64,000 nt of DNA from Gammaproteobacteria bacterium (GTDB lineage: Bacteria; Pseudomonadota; Gammaproteobacteria; Steroidobacterales; Steroidobacteraceae): positions 42,635-106,634 of the forward strand of contig JAGWWY010000008.1 in the NCBI GenBank assembly GCA_018970145.1, read 5' to 3'. Shown in pieces: positions 50,169 through 59,242 of the stretch. The notes beneath the pieces were generated by a model that worked only from the letters and a program-made list of their open reading frames with translations, had not been told where the DNA came from and ran no database searches. Each line of letters starts with the position of its first letter. The first letter of the stretch is position 1. Position numbers and translations under genes: made by a program.

Positions 50169-52208
50169 TTACCAGATTTTCACTCTTTCGGCGGGCTTGC
50201 GATAGAGCCGATCGCCCGGTTTCACACCGAACGCCTCGTAAAACTCCGCCATGTTGGTGACCACACCATTACAACGGTACTCGCTCGGACTGTGCGAGTC
50301 GGTGATCAGTCGCGTACGCAGTTCGTCGTCGCGATATTTGCGACGCCACACCTGTGCCCAACCGAGAAAAAACCGCTGCGGTCCCGTGAATCCGTCGATG
50401 GTCGGTGCCTCATTACCCTTGAGTGAGATGAGGTACGCGCGATAAGCCACCGCGAGACCGGACAGGTCGCCAATGTTTTCGCCCAAGGTGAGATCTCCGT
50501 TGATCGTGCGATCGGCGATCGGTTTGTATTGGCTGTACTGCGCAGCCAAACGACCCGCTCGCTCGCGAAAACGCGCGTTGTCATCGAAGGTCCACCAGTC
50601 GCGCAGGTTACCCTCGCCATCGTACCGGCGTCCCGAGTCGTCGAATCCATGGCTGAACTCGTGGCCGATGACGCCGCCGATACCGCCATAATTCACCGCA
50701 TCGTCGGCAAGGGGATCGAAGAAAGGCGGCTGCAGGATGGCAGCGGGAAACACGATCTCATTCATGGGCGGGCTGTAATACGCGTTGACGGTCTGTGGCG
50801 TCATGAACCACTCGTTACGATCAACCGGGCTGTCGAGCCGCGAAATCTGCCGGGCGAACTCGAATTCATTGACACGACGCAAGTTGCCGAGCAGATCATC
50901 TGCACGAATTTCGAGTTTTGAGTAATCACGCCATTGGTCCGGATACCCGACCTTGACCGTGAAGCGCGCGAGTTTGCGCTTTGCTTCGATCTTGGTATCG
51001 GCACTCATCCATTCGAGTTCGTCGATCTTCACTTCGAATGCTTGTCGCAAGTTTCCGACCAGCTGGCGAATACGCTCCCGTGCTTCCGGTCGGAAGTTCT
51101 GCTCGACATAGGCGCGACCTGCAATTTCGCCGACCGTGCGATCGAGCAAGTTCACACCTCGACGCCAGCGCGGTTGCTGCTCCTGCACACCGCGCAGGGT
51201 CTGCTCCCTGAACTCGAAACGAGCCGCATCGAAGGCGCCCGGAAGAAACGCCGCATTACCATCAAGCAAACGAAAGCGGAAGTAAGCGCGCCAATCTTCG
51301 ATGGGCATATCGCGCAGCAAGCGCGACGCCTCGCGTAGATAACTCGGCTGACGGATGTCAACCGCCTGAATTGTAGTCGGATCGATCCCGAGCCCCGAGA
51401 CGAGCGCCGCCCAATCGAGTGCGGGCGCGAGTGAAGCGAGCTCTTTGATCGGGGTCTTGTTGTAGGTCTTGATCGGATCGCGGTTCTCGACGCGAGTCCA
51501 ATGCTGCTGCGCGATCGCCGTCTCGACGGCCAACACACGTGACGCTTTGGTCGCGGCATCCGGCGTCCCCGACAAGCGCAACAACTGCTCGGCGTACCGG
51601 ACGAACGCCTCGCGGAATTTGCGATTGCGCTCATCGTCGGCGAGGTAGTACTCGCGATCGGGCATGGTTAGACCGCTTTGTCCGATGCCCGCGATGTAGC
51701 TCGATGAGTTCTTTCGATCTTGGCCAACATAGAAACCGATGGGCGCTCCACCACCGATGCGCTGCGCGCGACCGATGTACTCGAAAATCGCTCGGGCGTC
51801 GTTGATGGAATCGATGCGCGCGAGCTCATCGTGCAGTGGCGCAAGCCCCCGCTGCTCGATGCCCTGCTCATCCATGTATGCAGCGTAGAGATCGCCGAGC
51901 TTTTGACGATCCGAGCCCGGCGTCTTTTGGGTATCGGCTGCAGCCGCCTCGGCGAGCGCTCGCAACGCGGCGATCGCATCGTCCTCGAGTTTGCTGAAAG
52001 TCCCGTAATTCGAGCGGTCGGCGGGAATCTCGGTTGTTTCGAGCCAAGTGCCACCCGCGAAACGGTAAAGATCATCCTGAGGTCGAACCGAGCGATCGAA
52101 ACCAGCCAGATCCAGGCCCGATCGCTCGGCAGCCAAGGTGATCGAGGCGCTCGTGCACACCAAGCCAAATGCTCCGACTACGGCGATCCAACGCTGAATA
52201 AAACGCAT
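50169..52208 (-). CDS. M13-family metallopeptidase (neprilysin/PepO type), exported
   Basis: A 679-residue zinc endopeptidase with a signal peptide (residues 8-27, cleavage near LAA-ER). The zinc site is VIGHEFSHGFDDSG near residue 514, with the third ligand in ENIGDLSGLAVAY. The substrate-binding VNAYYSPPMNEIVFPA and the C-terminal CNGVVTNMAEFYEAF are conserved. It is the first gene of the likely seven-gene minus-strand run down to plsB, and divergent from greB. Confidence 0.95.
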   Translation of the reverse strand: MRFIQRWIAVVGAFGLVCTSASITLAAERSGLDLAGFDRSVRPQDDLYRFAGGTWLETTEIPADRSNYGTFSKLEDDAIAALRALAEAAAADTQKTPGSDRQKLGDLYAAYMDEQGIEQRGLAPLHDELARIDSINDARAIFEYIGRAQRIGGGAPIGFYVGQDRKNSSSYIAGIGQSGLTMPDREYYLADDERNRKFREAFVRYAEQLLRLSGTPDAATKASRVLAVETAIAQQHWTRVENRDPIKTYNKTPIKELASLAPALDWAALVSGLGIDPTTIQAVDIRQPSYLREASRLLRDMPIEDWRAYFRFRLLDGNAAFLPGAFDAARFEFREQTLRGVQEQQPRWRRGVNLLDRTVGEIAGRAYVEQNFRPEARERIRQLVGNLRQAFEVKIDELEWMSADTKIEAKRKLARFTVKVGYPDQWRDYSKLEIRADDLLGNLRRVNEFEFARQISRLDSPVDRNEWFMTPQTVNAYYSPPMNEIVFPAAILQPPFFDPLADDAVNYGGIGGVIGHEFSHGFDDSGRRYDGEGNLRDWWTFDDNARFRERAGRLAAQYSQYKPIADRTINGDLTLGENIGDLSGLAVAYRAYLISLKGNEAPTIDGFTGPQRFFLGWAQVWRRKYRDDELRTRLITDSHSPSEYRCNGVVTNMAEFYEAFGVKPGDRLYRKPAERVKIW

Positions 52209-52241
52209 CTGCCGATACTCCGAATCTGCTCTGAGAAGCTG

Positions 52242-52254
52242 ACAGGTTACCTGT
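52242..52254. promoter_or_regulatory. 13-bp perfect palindrome between M13 peptidase and greB genes
   Basis: The sequence has 6-bp inverted arms (ACAGGT / ACCTGT) around one base, 34 bp from the M13 start and 17 bp before the greB start, so it could be an operator serving both divergent genes. No known regulator site was recognised, and a palindrome of this size can occur by chance. Confidence 0.3.
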
Positions 52255-52270
52255 TTCCCGCGCCATCAGT

Positions 52271-52804
52271 ATGCTGGCGCCCGTGTCCCGTTATCGCCCC
52301 CCAACCCGCCCCGGTTCGAAGTTCATCACGGCAGAGGGCCATGCCAGGCTCGCAACGGAACTCGACCAACTGTGGCGCGTCGAGCGCCCGGCGGTGACGC
52401 GCGCGGTCAGCGAAGCGGCGGCGCAGGGAGATCGCTCGGAAAACGCGGAATACACCTATGGCAAGAAGCGGTTGCGCGAGATCGACTCACGGGTGCGCTT
52501 TTTGCGCAAGCGTCTCGATGGCATGGTCATCGTGTCGAACCCGCCCTCGGATGTGCAGCGGGTATTCTTTGGCGCATGGGTCACGCTCGAGGATGATGCG
52601 GGCACCGAGCGCCGCCATCGCATCGTGGGTCCGGACGAGTTCGATCTCGCGCCCGGCTACATCAGCATGGATTCACCGCTCGCACGAGCGTTGCTTGGTA
52701 AACGTCTCGACGACGAGGTGCACGTCGAGACGCCGACCGGTCGGCGGCGTCTCGTGATCCTCGCGATCGATTACACCGGCGTCAAACCACCCGCACGTTC
52801 TTGA
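52271..52804 (+). CDS. greB: Transcription elongation factor GreB
   Basis: GreB rescues backtracked RNA polymerase by stimulating RNA cleavage. The 177-residue protein has the N-terminal coiled coil with the acidic tip SEAAAQGDRSENAEYTYGKK and RLREIDSRVRFLRKRL, then the C-terminal FKBP-like domain. It is about 15-20 residues longer at the N-terminus than E. coli GreB; the GTG five codons in is an alternative start. Its end overlaps hss by 23 bp on the other strand. Confidence 0.92.
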   Translation: MLAPVSRYRPPTRPGSKFITAEGHARLATELDQLWRVERPAVTRAVSEAAAQGDRSENAEYTYGKKRLREIDSRVRFLRKRLDGMVIVSNPPSDVQRVFFGAWVTLEDDAGTERRHRIVGPDEFDLAPGYISMDSPLARALLGKRLDDEVHVETPTGRRRLVILAIDYTGVKPPARS

Positions 52805-54203
52805 ACTGCCACGGATCTTCGTGATCGAGATCTTCTGTGAACAGGCTCTGGCGGCCTGTCAGCGGATTCCAGTCGGTGAACTCGCCGACGACAGGACCGA
52901 GATACGGCATACAAATCTCAAGATTGCGGCGATAGTCCATGTCGTCGGGCTCGACGATGCCGCGCTGCGGGTTCTCCATCGCCCAGATCACGCCTGACAA
53001 TACGGATACACACACCTGCAAACTCGTCGCGTTGTTGAATGGACAAAGCTGACGCGCTTCGTCGACCGACAGTTGCGAACCGTACCAATAAGCGTTTTTG
53101 GCATGTCCGGCCAACAGCACGCCAAGCTCATCGATTCCGCCCGAGGAAATTTCGTCCATCAGAATCCGTTGCTCGCTCTGCATGGCGTAGTTGCGGCCGA
53201 CGAACTCGTGCACCGACAAAACCGCATCATCACAAGGGTGGTAGGAGTAGTGCACCGTTGGTCGATAAGTGACGATATCGTTTTCTTTGACAGTCAGATA
53301 ATCGGAAATTGAAATCGATTCGCCATGGGTGATCGCGAACGCGTGGAAGTGCCCCGCCTTGGGAGTCCAGGTTCGAACGCGTGTCGCTGCGCCGGGGCGC
53401 GAGAGAAAGATCGAGGATCCGCGTCCGAAATCGTAGCGATTACCGTCGGTCGGAAAATGCCGCTCATGTGAGCCCCAGCCGAGCTCGCAGGGCTGACAGC
53501 CCTCGCTGACGAAACCGTCGACAGACCAAGTGTTGACGAACTCATCCACTCGCTTGCGTACGGGCGACACCTGGGTGTCGCGCTCGGCGACATGGATGAC
53601 CTTTACATCGAGTTTTTTGGCGAGTGCCGCCCAGTCCTCGCGCGCGCTCGGCTCGTCAGTCTTCACACCGGTCGCCGCGGCAATGTCGAGCAAGGCTTTC
53701 TTGACGAGGTGGGAGACGAGGCCCGGGTTCGCACCGTGCGTCAGCACGGCAGTGGGACCACCCTTGCGGCCATCGCGCAACGCGAGTGCCGCCTCGCGCA
53801 GCGCGTAGTTGGTGCGACGCGCAGCGGGCACGCTCTGGTCGGTGTAACCCCCGGGCCATGGCTCGATGCAGGTATCGAGGTATAGCGCACCACGCTCTTG
53901 GCAGAACTGCACCAGCGCAATCGACGAGACGTCGACCGAGAGGTTGAGCAGGAAATCACCCTCGCCAACGAGTGGCTCGAGCAAGCTACGCAAATTATCC
54001 GGCTTGACGGGCTGCGTGATGAACTTCACTCCGAAGTGACGCGCCTCTGCGAGGCCGCGCTCATCAGCAGAGACAATGGTGATGCGATCGGCACTGGTGC
54101 CGATATGCCGCATCATCAACGGCAAGACGCCTTGCCCGATGCTGCCAAAACCCACCATAACGATCCGGCCGGAAAAATTAACGTGAACCTGATGATCGCT
54201 CAT
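52782..54203 (-). CDS. hss: Homospermidine synthase
   Basis: Hss makes sym-homospermidine from putrescine using NAD+. The 473-residue length matches the bacterial family. The N-terminal NAD motif MVGFGSIGQGVLPL, the DTCIEPWPGGYTD and LTHGANPGLVSHLVK blocks and MEFxxP-type YLGPVVGEFTDWNPL ending are characteristic. It is 30 nt downstream of a GST gene. The arginine decarboxylase gene at 55.8 kb could feed the same polyamine pathway via agmatine and putrescine. Confidence 0.93.
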   Translation of the reverse strand: MSDHQVHVNFSGRIVMVGFGSIGQGVLPLMMRHIGTSADRITIVSADERGLAEARHFGVKFITQPVKPDNLRSLLEPLVGEGDFLLNLSVDVSSIALVQFCQERGALYLDTCIEPWPGGYTDQSVPAARRTNYALREAALALRDGRKGGPTAVLTHGANPGLVSHLVKKALLDIAAATGVKTDEPSAREDWAALAKKLDVKVIHVAERDTQVSPVRKRVDEFVNTWSVDGFVSEGCQPCELGWGSHERHFPTDGNRYDFGRGSSIFLSRPGAATRVRTWTPKAGHFHAFAITHGESISISDYLTVKENDIVTYRPTVHYSYHPCDDAVLSVHEFVGRNYAMQSEQRILMDEISSGGIDELGVLLAGHAKNAYWYGSQLSVDEARQLCPFNNATSLQVCVSVLSGVIWAMENPQRGIVEPDDMDYRRNLEICMPYLGPVVGEFTDWNPLTGRQSLFTEDLDHEDPWQFKNVRVV

Positions 54204-54233
54204 GATGCTCCTTAGGAAAAATGAAAATGACGG

Positions 54234-54917
54234 TCAGCCGATGCGCCAAGCCGGTGGCACGGTTTGCTCGTACCCGGGCAGGGATTCGATGCGTTGCAAC
54301 CACCGGCCTAGAGCGGGATAGTTTGCCTCGATTGGTAAAAAACGTCCCGCCAAATCATGTGCCGCGGGTCGCGTCAGAGCACGACGGAGCAGTTGGATCG
54401 CCGGGAAGATCACCATATCTATCGCGCTGTAGTCGTCGCCCACGATCCAATCGAATCGCGACACGCGCATCTCGATGGTGCGCGCCTCCCGAGCAACCAC
54501 GTGCATCGCGTCGGTCAGAGCATCACGCGACAAGGGGCGCTCCTCGTCAGCTGGGCTTGCCGAGCCGAGCAAGGTTCGACAAATGCCCATGATGTGCGGC
54601 TCGGTATACGCCTGGAACTCTTCGATCACGCGCAAGATGACGGCCGCTTCCTCGGGTGTACGGCCGAAAATCGACGGCTCAGGATACTTGCGGTCGAGGT
54701 AATAGAGCACGGCCACCGACTCGAAAACGACGTAGCCATCGTCTTTGAGCACCGGCACCCGACCGCGCGGGTTCATGGCGAGCATCGGCGGCGATTTCTG
54801 CTCCTGGAACTCAAGTTGCAGTCGGTGTCCCTCGAACGGCAGTCGCTTGTGCGCAAGCGCCAACAGCACCCGCCAGGAGTACGGACAACCGCTCGCCCAA
54901 TAAAGGTCAATCGCCAT
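54234..54917 (-). CDS. Glutathione S-transferase family protein
   Basis: A 227-residue GST. The thioredoxin-fold domain begins IDLYWASGCPYSWRVLLALAHKRLPFE, with a possible catalytic Cys or Ser in CPYS, and NPRGRVPVLKDDGYVVFESVAVLYYLDRKY as the glutathione-binding block; residues about 90-220 are the helical domain. The substrate is unknown. It precedes hss on the same strand with an AAGGAG between them, so the two may share a transcript. Confidence 0.88.
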   Translation of the reverse strand: MAIDLYWASGCPYSWRVLLALAHKRLPFEGHRLQLEFQEQKSPPMLAMNPRGRVPVLKDDGYVVFESVAVLYYLDRKYPEPSIFGRTPEEAAVILRVIEEFQAYTEPHIMGICRTLLGSASPADEERPLSRDALTDAMHVVAREARTIEMRVSRFDWIVGDDYSAIDMVIFPAIQLLRRALTRPAAHDLAGRFLPIEANYPALGRWLQRIESLPGYEQTVPPAWRIG

Positions 54918-54979
54918 CGCGGGATTGTAACGGTAACAGTCTGGTCGGAGAATTCGCGCCTGCCCCCCGAGGAGGTCTC

Positions 54980-55837
54980 ATGGCACTGCGCACTTTGGTC
55001 GACGTCGACACCCTGGCCGCCCACTTGGACGACCCGCGCTGGGTGGTGCTTGACTGCCGTTTCGAGTTGACCCGCCCAACTTGGGGAGAGGAAGCCTTTG
55101 CCGCTGGGCATATTCCCGGCGCGCAGTACGCACACCTCGATCGCGATCTCGCCGCTCCACAAACCGAAACTTCAGGGCGACACCCATTGCCAACCCCAGA
55201 AGCCTTCGCCGCGCTCGCCCGTCGTTGGGGCATCAACGAAGACACGCAGATCGTCGTGCACGATCAAGGAAGCGGCGTCTACGCAGCACGCGCGTGGTGG
55301 TTATTCCGTTGGCTCGGGCACGAATCGGTTGCCGTGTTGCGCGGTGGGCTCGCCGCCTGGACGGCGAGTGCTCGCACGCTCACCACCGAAACGGCCACAC
55401 GCGCAGCTGGCAACTTCGTCGCGCGACCGCAAGAGAACTGGATCGTGACCGTGGATGACGTGCTCGACTCGCTCGACTCGCATCGACTGCATGTGGTCGA
55501 TGGGCGTGGTGCCGATCGATTCGCGGGTCACAACGAAACTATGGATCCGATCGCCGGACATGTGCCGGGGGCCGTCAATCATCCGTTCACCAACAACTTC
55601 GCCGCTGACGGCACATGGTTACCCGAGGCGGAGCTGCGCGCGCGATGGGAGACGACCCTGCGAGGCCGCCCCGCGAACGAAATCGTCACCATGTGCGGTT
55701 CAGGCGTCAGCGCGTGCCTTAATCTGCTTGCCCTCGAAACACTCGGTATCCAAGGGGCTCGCCTCTACGCGGGCTCATGGAGTGAATGGGTTCGTGATCC
55801 GTCGCGTCCGGTTGCCACAGGAGCCTCTGCATCTTGA
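54980..55837 (+). CDS. sseA: 3-mercaptopyruvate sulfurtransferase (rhodanese family)
   Basis: Moves sulfur from 3-mercaptopyruvate to an acceptor such as cyanide or thioredoxin. The 285 residues form two rhodanese domains; the active loop has Cys239 in VTMCGSGVSACLN. The CG-S-GV form is the mercaptopyruvate type rather than the thiosulfate type (CRxGx). GAGGAGG lies 4 nt before the ATG. It overlaps speA by 4 nt, an unusual pairing. Confidence 0.88.
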   Translation: MALRTLVDVDTLAAHLDDPRWVVLDCRFELTRPTWGEEAFAAGHIPGAQYAHLDRDLAAPQTETSGRHPLPTPEAFAALARRWGINEDTQIVVHDQGSGVYAARAWWLFRWLGHESVAVLRGGLAAWTASARTLTTETATRAAGNFVARPQENWIVTVDDVLDSLDSHRLHVVDGRGADRFAGHNETMDPIAGHVPGAVNHPFTNNFAADGTWLPEAELRARWETTLRGRPANEIVTMCGSGVSACLNLLALETLGIQGARLYAGSWSEWVRDPSRPVATGASAS

Positions 55838-57753
55838 ACAAACCCGCCTGGTCAGTGACCGATTCGGTCGAGCTCTACCACGTCAACGCCTGGGGCCACG
55901 GTTACTTCGGTATCAACGAAGCCGGCCATGTCACCGTGCGTCCTGAGCAAATCCCGGGTCGCGAAATTGATTTATTTGAAGTCGTGCAGGGACTGAAGGC
56001 TCGCGAGTTGACGACACCTGTTGTCGTGCGCTTCTCCGGCATCCTCGCCCATCGCTTGCGCAAACTGAACGAAGCGTTCGCACGCGCCATCGCCGAGAAC
56101 GACTACCGCAATCGTTACGCAGCGGTCTTTCCGATCAAGGTCAATCAGCAACGACTCGTCGTCGAAGAGGTGTATCGCTACGGCGCCGAGTTCGGCTTCG
56201 GACTCGAGGCGGGCAGCAAGCCGGAACTGCTCGCGGTGATGGCAATGACCGAGAATTCACCGGACCGCCTGATCGTCTGTAACGGCTTCAAGGACGACAG
56301 CTACATCGAAACCGCGATGCTCGCGACCAAGCTCGGTCGCACCATCGTACCGGTCGTCGAAAATTTCTCCGAGCTTGATCTCATCCTCACGCATGCCGAC
56401 CGGCTCGGTGTGAAGCCGAAGATCGGTATTCGCGTGAAGCTGGCCAGTGAGGGCTCCGGTCGCTGGCGTGATTCGGCTGGCGAAAAATCGAAGTTCGGTC
56501 TCTTCATCACCGAAATTCTCGAAGCTGTAGAGGTACTCAAGCAGCGCGGCATGCTCGATTGTCTGAAGCTAGTGCATTGTCATCCGGGCAGCCAACTACA
56601 AGATATCCGTCGCGTCAAAGAAGCGATCAACGAACTCGCGCATGTCTATGCCGAGCTCAAGCTCCTCGGGGCGGGACTCGAATACATCGATGTTGGCGGT
56701 GGACTCGGCGTTGATTACGACGGCTCCGGCACCAACTACGCCTCGTCGATGAATTACGACATGCAGGAATATGCGAGCGATGTGGTCTATCGCGTGGCTA
56801 GTGTCTGTAACGCGCGTGGCATCGCGCATCCGATCATCGTCAGCGAATCGGGTCGCGCAATCGCCGCGCATCACAGCGTACTTATCTTCGATACGTTAGG
56901 CACCTCGGCACTCGATCAGTTCCATGTCACGGGGCGCGAAGATCAACAATATGCCGACCGATCGCTGCCGCAACCGGTGCAAGATTTGATTGGCGCTTAT
57001 CGCGAAGTGAGCGACCGTACGCTCGTCGAATGCTGGCACGATGCCCTCACGGCTCGCGAACAGTGCCTGCAAATGTTCAAACTCGGTTTGCTGTCGCTCG
57101 AGTTTCGTGGCTTGGCAGAACGCCTCTATTGGGCCACCTGCGCCAAAATCCGCGACCACGCACGCAAACTCGAAGAGACCCCAGAGGAACTCGAAGACCT
57201 CGAGAACATTCTGTCGGATATCTACTTCTGCAACATGTCGGTTTTCCAATCCCTGCCGGATAGCTGGGCGATCGATCAACTATTTCCGATCATGCCCATC
57301 CACCGCTTGGAAGAATGCCCGCAGCGTCGCGCCGTCCTCGCCGATATCACCTGCGACTCCGACGGTAAGATCGACCGGTTCGTGAGCCATCGCGAAGTAA
57401 AGCGCACACTCGAACTGCACGACTATCGTGCGGGCGAGGAGTACTACCTCGCCGCCTTCTTGGTCGGTGCTTATCAAGAAACTCTGGGTGATCTACACAA
57501 CCTGTTCGGCGATACACACGTGGTGCACATTCGGCTCGCCGACGATGGCACCTGGTGTATCGATGAAGTGGTCATGGGTGACACCGCCAATCGCGTGCTC
57601 GAATACATGGAGTACGATGTCGCGGAGCTCTACCCCGCGCTCGCTCGCGATTGCGAACGCGCCATTCGCGATGGCCGTATGACAGTCGCAGAGAGTCAGG
57701 CGCTGAAACGTTTTTACGAAGGCGAGCTCAACGGCTACGCTTATCTGGAGTGA
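55834..57753 (+). CDS. speA: Biosynthetic arginine decarboxylase
   Basis: SpeA turns arginine into agmatine, the first step to putrescine. The 639 residues match the family. The PLP lysine is Lys102 in AAVFPIKVNQQRLVVEE, with CHPGSQLQDI and the phosphate loop YIDVGGGLGVDY; the C-terminus contains DITCDSDGKIDRF and YQETLGDLHNLFGD. The start is TTG 55834, overlapping the sseA stop, with AGGAG 11 nt upstream. The methyltransferase gene follows after 5 nt. Confidence 0.96.
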   Translation: MNKPAWSVTDSVELYHVNAWGHGYFGINEAGHVTVRPEQIPGREIDLFEVVQGLKARELTTPVVVRFSGILAHRLRKLNEAFARAIAENDYRNRYAAVFPIKVNQQRLVVEEVYRYGAEFGFGLEAGSKPELLAVMAMTENSPDRLIVCNGFKDDSYIETAMLATKLGRTIVPVVENFSELDLILTHADRLGVKPKIGIRVKLASEGSGRWRDSAGEKSKFGLFITEILEAVEVLKQRGMLDCLKLVHCHPGSQLQDIRRVKEAINELAHVYAELKLLGAGLEYIDVGGGLGVDYDGSGTNYASSMNYDMQEYASDVVYRVASVCNARGIAHPIIVSESGRAIAAHHSVLIFDTLGTSALDQFHVTGREDQQYADRSLPQPVQDLIGAYREVSDRTLVECWHDALTAREQCLQMFKLGLLSLEFRGLAERLYWATCAKIRDHARKLEETPEELEDLENILSDIYFCNMSVFQSLPDSWAIDQLFPIMPIHRLEECPQRRAVLADITCDSDGKIDRFVSHREVKRTLELHDYRAGEEYYLAAFLVGAYQETLGDLHNLFGDTHVVHIRLADDGTWCIDEVVMGDTANRVLEYMEYDVAELYPALARDCERAIRDGRMTVAESQALKRFYEGELNGYAYLE

Positions 57754-57758
57754 TATCG

Positions 57759-58850
57759 ATGTCCGCGCGCGCTAACGAGAGTCGAGACTTCCGCAGTTAT
57801 CACGCCTTTCTGCGTGCCGCTCGCAACTACATGGAAGGCTCGCTCGTCGGGCAGATGCACGACTCGTACGAGCGCGCCTGCGAACAGCGTGGCTTGACGA
57901 GCGAACGCGCCCCGAAAGATTGGCGAGCAGCCGAAGCGGTTCTCGATGACCTGCCGGAGTTCCAGCTCTACAACTGGGCTTATCGCAATCTGCAGCGCTT
58001 CAAATATCATCGCCCGCATTTGGGCATCTTCGCTTTGCTCGAATCGCAACGGGATCGGCTAGTGCACGAGCTGAACAACAGCGCGGCCAAAGCGTCGGCC
58101 CAGTTGCGACTCGATCCGAATCTGCCCTTACCCGAATACTTTCGCTTCGTACCGTTCCATCAGCACACCGGCGGCGTTGCGCACGATGATCTCGACGGCT
58201 TGGCCTACGAGATCGGACGTCGCACGACGGTGCCTGCACACGCAGACCCAAACGGCATTTACCACATTCTCTTCGATTCGCTACCCGAGCGTCGCTACGA
58301 ACGCGTACTCGACTGGGGCACGGGGCATGGCGCTGCGCTCGTGACGTGGCAGCAACGTAATCCGCAGTCGGAGTGTCATGGAGTCGATCTGTCGGCGCCC
58401 TGCTTGAAGGTCGCACATCAACGCGCTCTCGAGCACGGATTCCGCTTCTACCTCTCGCAGCAAGATCTTGAATACCTCGACTATCCAGACAATCACTTCG
58501 ATCTCGTGTTCTTCAACTTCATGTTGCACGAACTGCCGCCCGCGCATACCCCCGCGCTGCTGCGCGAAGTCGTGCGCGTACTCAAGCCCGGCGGCCTCTT
58601 TGCCGGTCACGAGTTCCATTTGCGCCCCGGCGATCCGTTTCAGAACGTGCTGCAGCGATCGCACGCATGGACCAACAACGAGACGTACTCGACGCCGTGG
58701 TACGACACACCGATCGAAGTATGGGCAAAACAAGCCGGCTTCAGTCGCACCTCGATAAGTCCGTTCGAACGCCTGAATCGGTCCGTCAAGCGGCCAGGTC
58801 GCGCGCCGATCAATGCGAATCACTGGAATCTTTACGTCTTCGAGAAATGA
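57759..58850 (+). CDS. Class I SAM-dependent methyltransferase with unassigned N-terminal half
   Basis: A 363-residue protein from ATG 57759 (MSARANESRD), with GGAG 8 nt before. Residues about 185-300 are a class I methyltransferase: VLDWGTGHGAAL (SAM loop), ECHGVDLSAP, DNHFDLVFFNFMLHEL and VVRVLKPGGLF. The first ~180 residues (RNYMEGSLVGQ, PHLGIFALLESQRDRL, PLPEYFRFVPFHQHTGG) match no domain I recognise. It sits 5 nt after speA, so its substrate may be agmatine or another polyamine; that is inference. The ORF is open upstream to 57651 but that part lies within speA. Confidence 0.85.
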   Translation: MSARANESRDFRSYHAFLRAARNYMEGSLVGQMHDSYERACEQRGLTSERAPKDWRAAEAVLDDLPEFQLYNWAYRNLQRFKYHRPHLGIFALLESQRDRLVHELNNSAAKASAQLRLDPNLPLPEYFRFVPFHQHTGGVAHDDLDGLAYEIGRRTTVPAHADPNGIYHILFDSLPERRYERVLDWGTGHGAALVTWQQRNPQSECHGVDLSAPCLKVAHQRALEHGFRFYLSQQDLEYLDYPDNHFDLVFFNFMLHELPPAHTPALLREVVRVLKPGGLFAGHEFHLRPGDPFQNVLQRSHAWTNNETYSTPWYDTPIEVWAKQAGFSRTSISPFERLNRSVKRPGRAPINANHWNLYVFEK

Positions 58851-58860
58851 GCGGCGATCC

Positions 58861-59202
58861 ATGAGCGAGTTCAAAGCATCCCTGCAAGGTCCCATCACCG
58901 ACACCGAGCCGGATTTTCTGCACGATGTCCCGATGGATAACGCCGTCGGTGCCATCATGGCGCTCACCGCCGAGGTCTACCTGCTTCGCGAACGTCTCGC
59001 CACGCTCGAAGCCGAGCTCACCAGTCGTCAAGTACTGCCCGCCGACGCCGTCGAGACGCATGTCGACACGCCCGAACAAGCCTCGGTCCGCTCAGCCGAT
59101 CTGGCGGCCTACACCGAGCGAGTCATGTCGGAGCTCAGTCGTGATCGCGTGCCGGTCTCTCGCATCGATCCTGGCGTCACCCGGTATCTGAAACGCGATT
59201 AG
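58861..59202 (+). CDS. Hypothetical protein with helical core
   Basis: A 113-residue protein from ATG 58861, 10 nt after the methyltransferase. A helix or coiled coil around NAVGAIMALTAEVYLLRERLATLEAEL is followed by an acidic linker and a charged C-terminus (ERVMSELSRDRVPVSR). I recognise no family. Its close spacing suggests co-transcription with speA and the methyltransferase, perhaps as an accessory subunit. Confidence 0.7.
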   Translation: MSEFKASLQGPITDTEPDFLHDVPMDNAVGAIMALTAEVYLLRERLATLEAELTSRQVLPADAVETHVDTPEQASVRSADLAAYTERVMSELSRDRVPVSRIDPGVTRYLKRD

Positions 59203-59242
59203 TCGGTATGATCATCAGCGATCTTTCTTTGGGAGACGCCAG

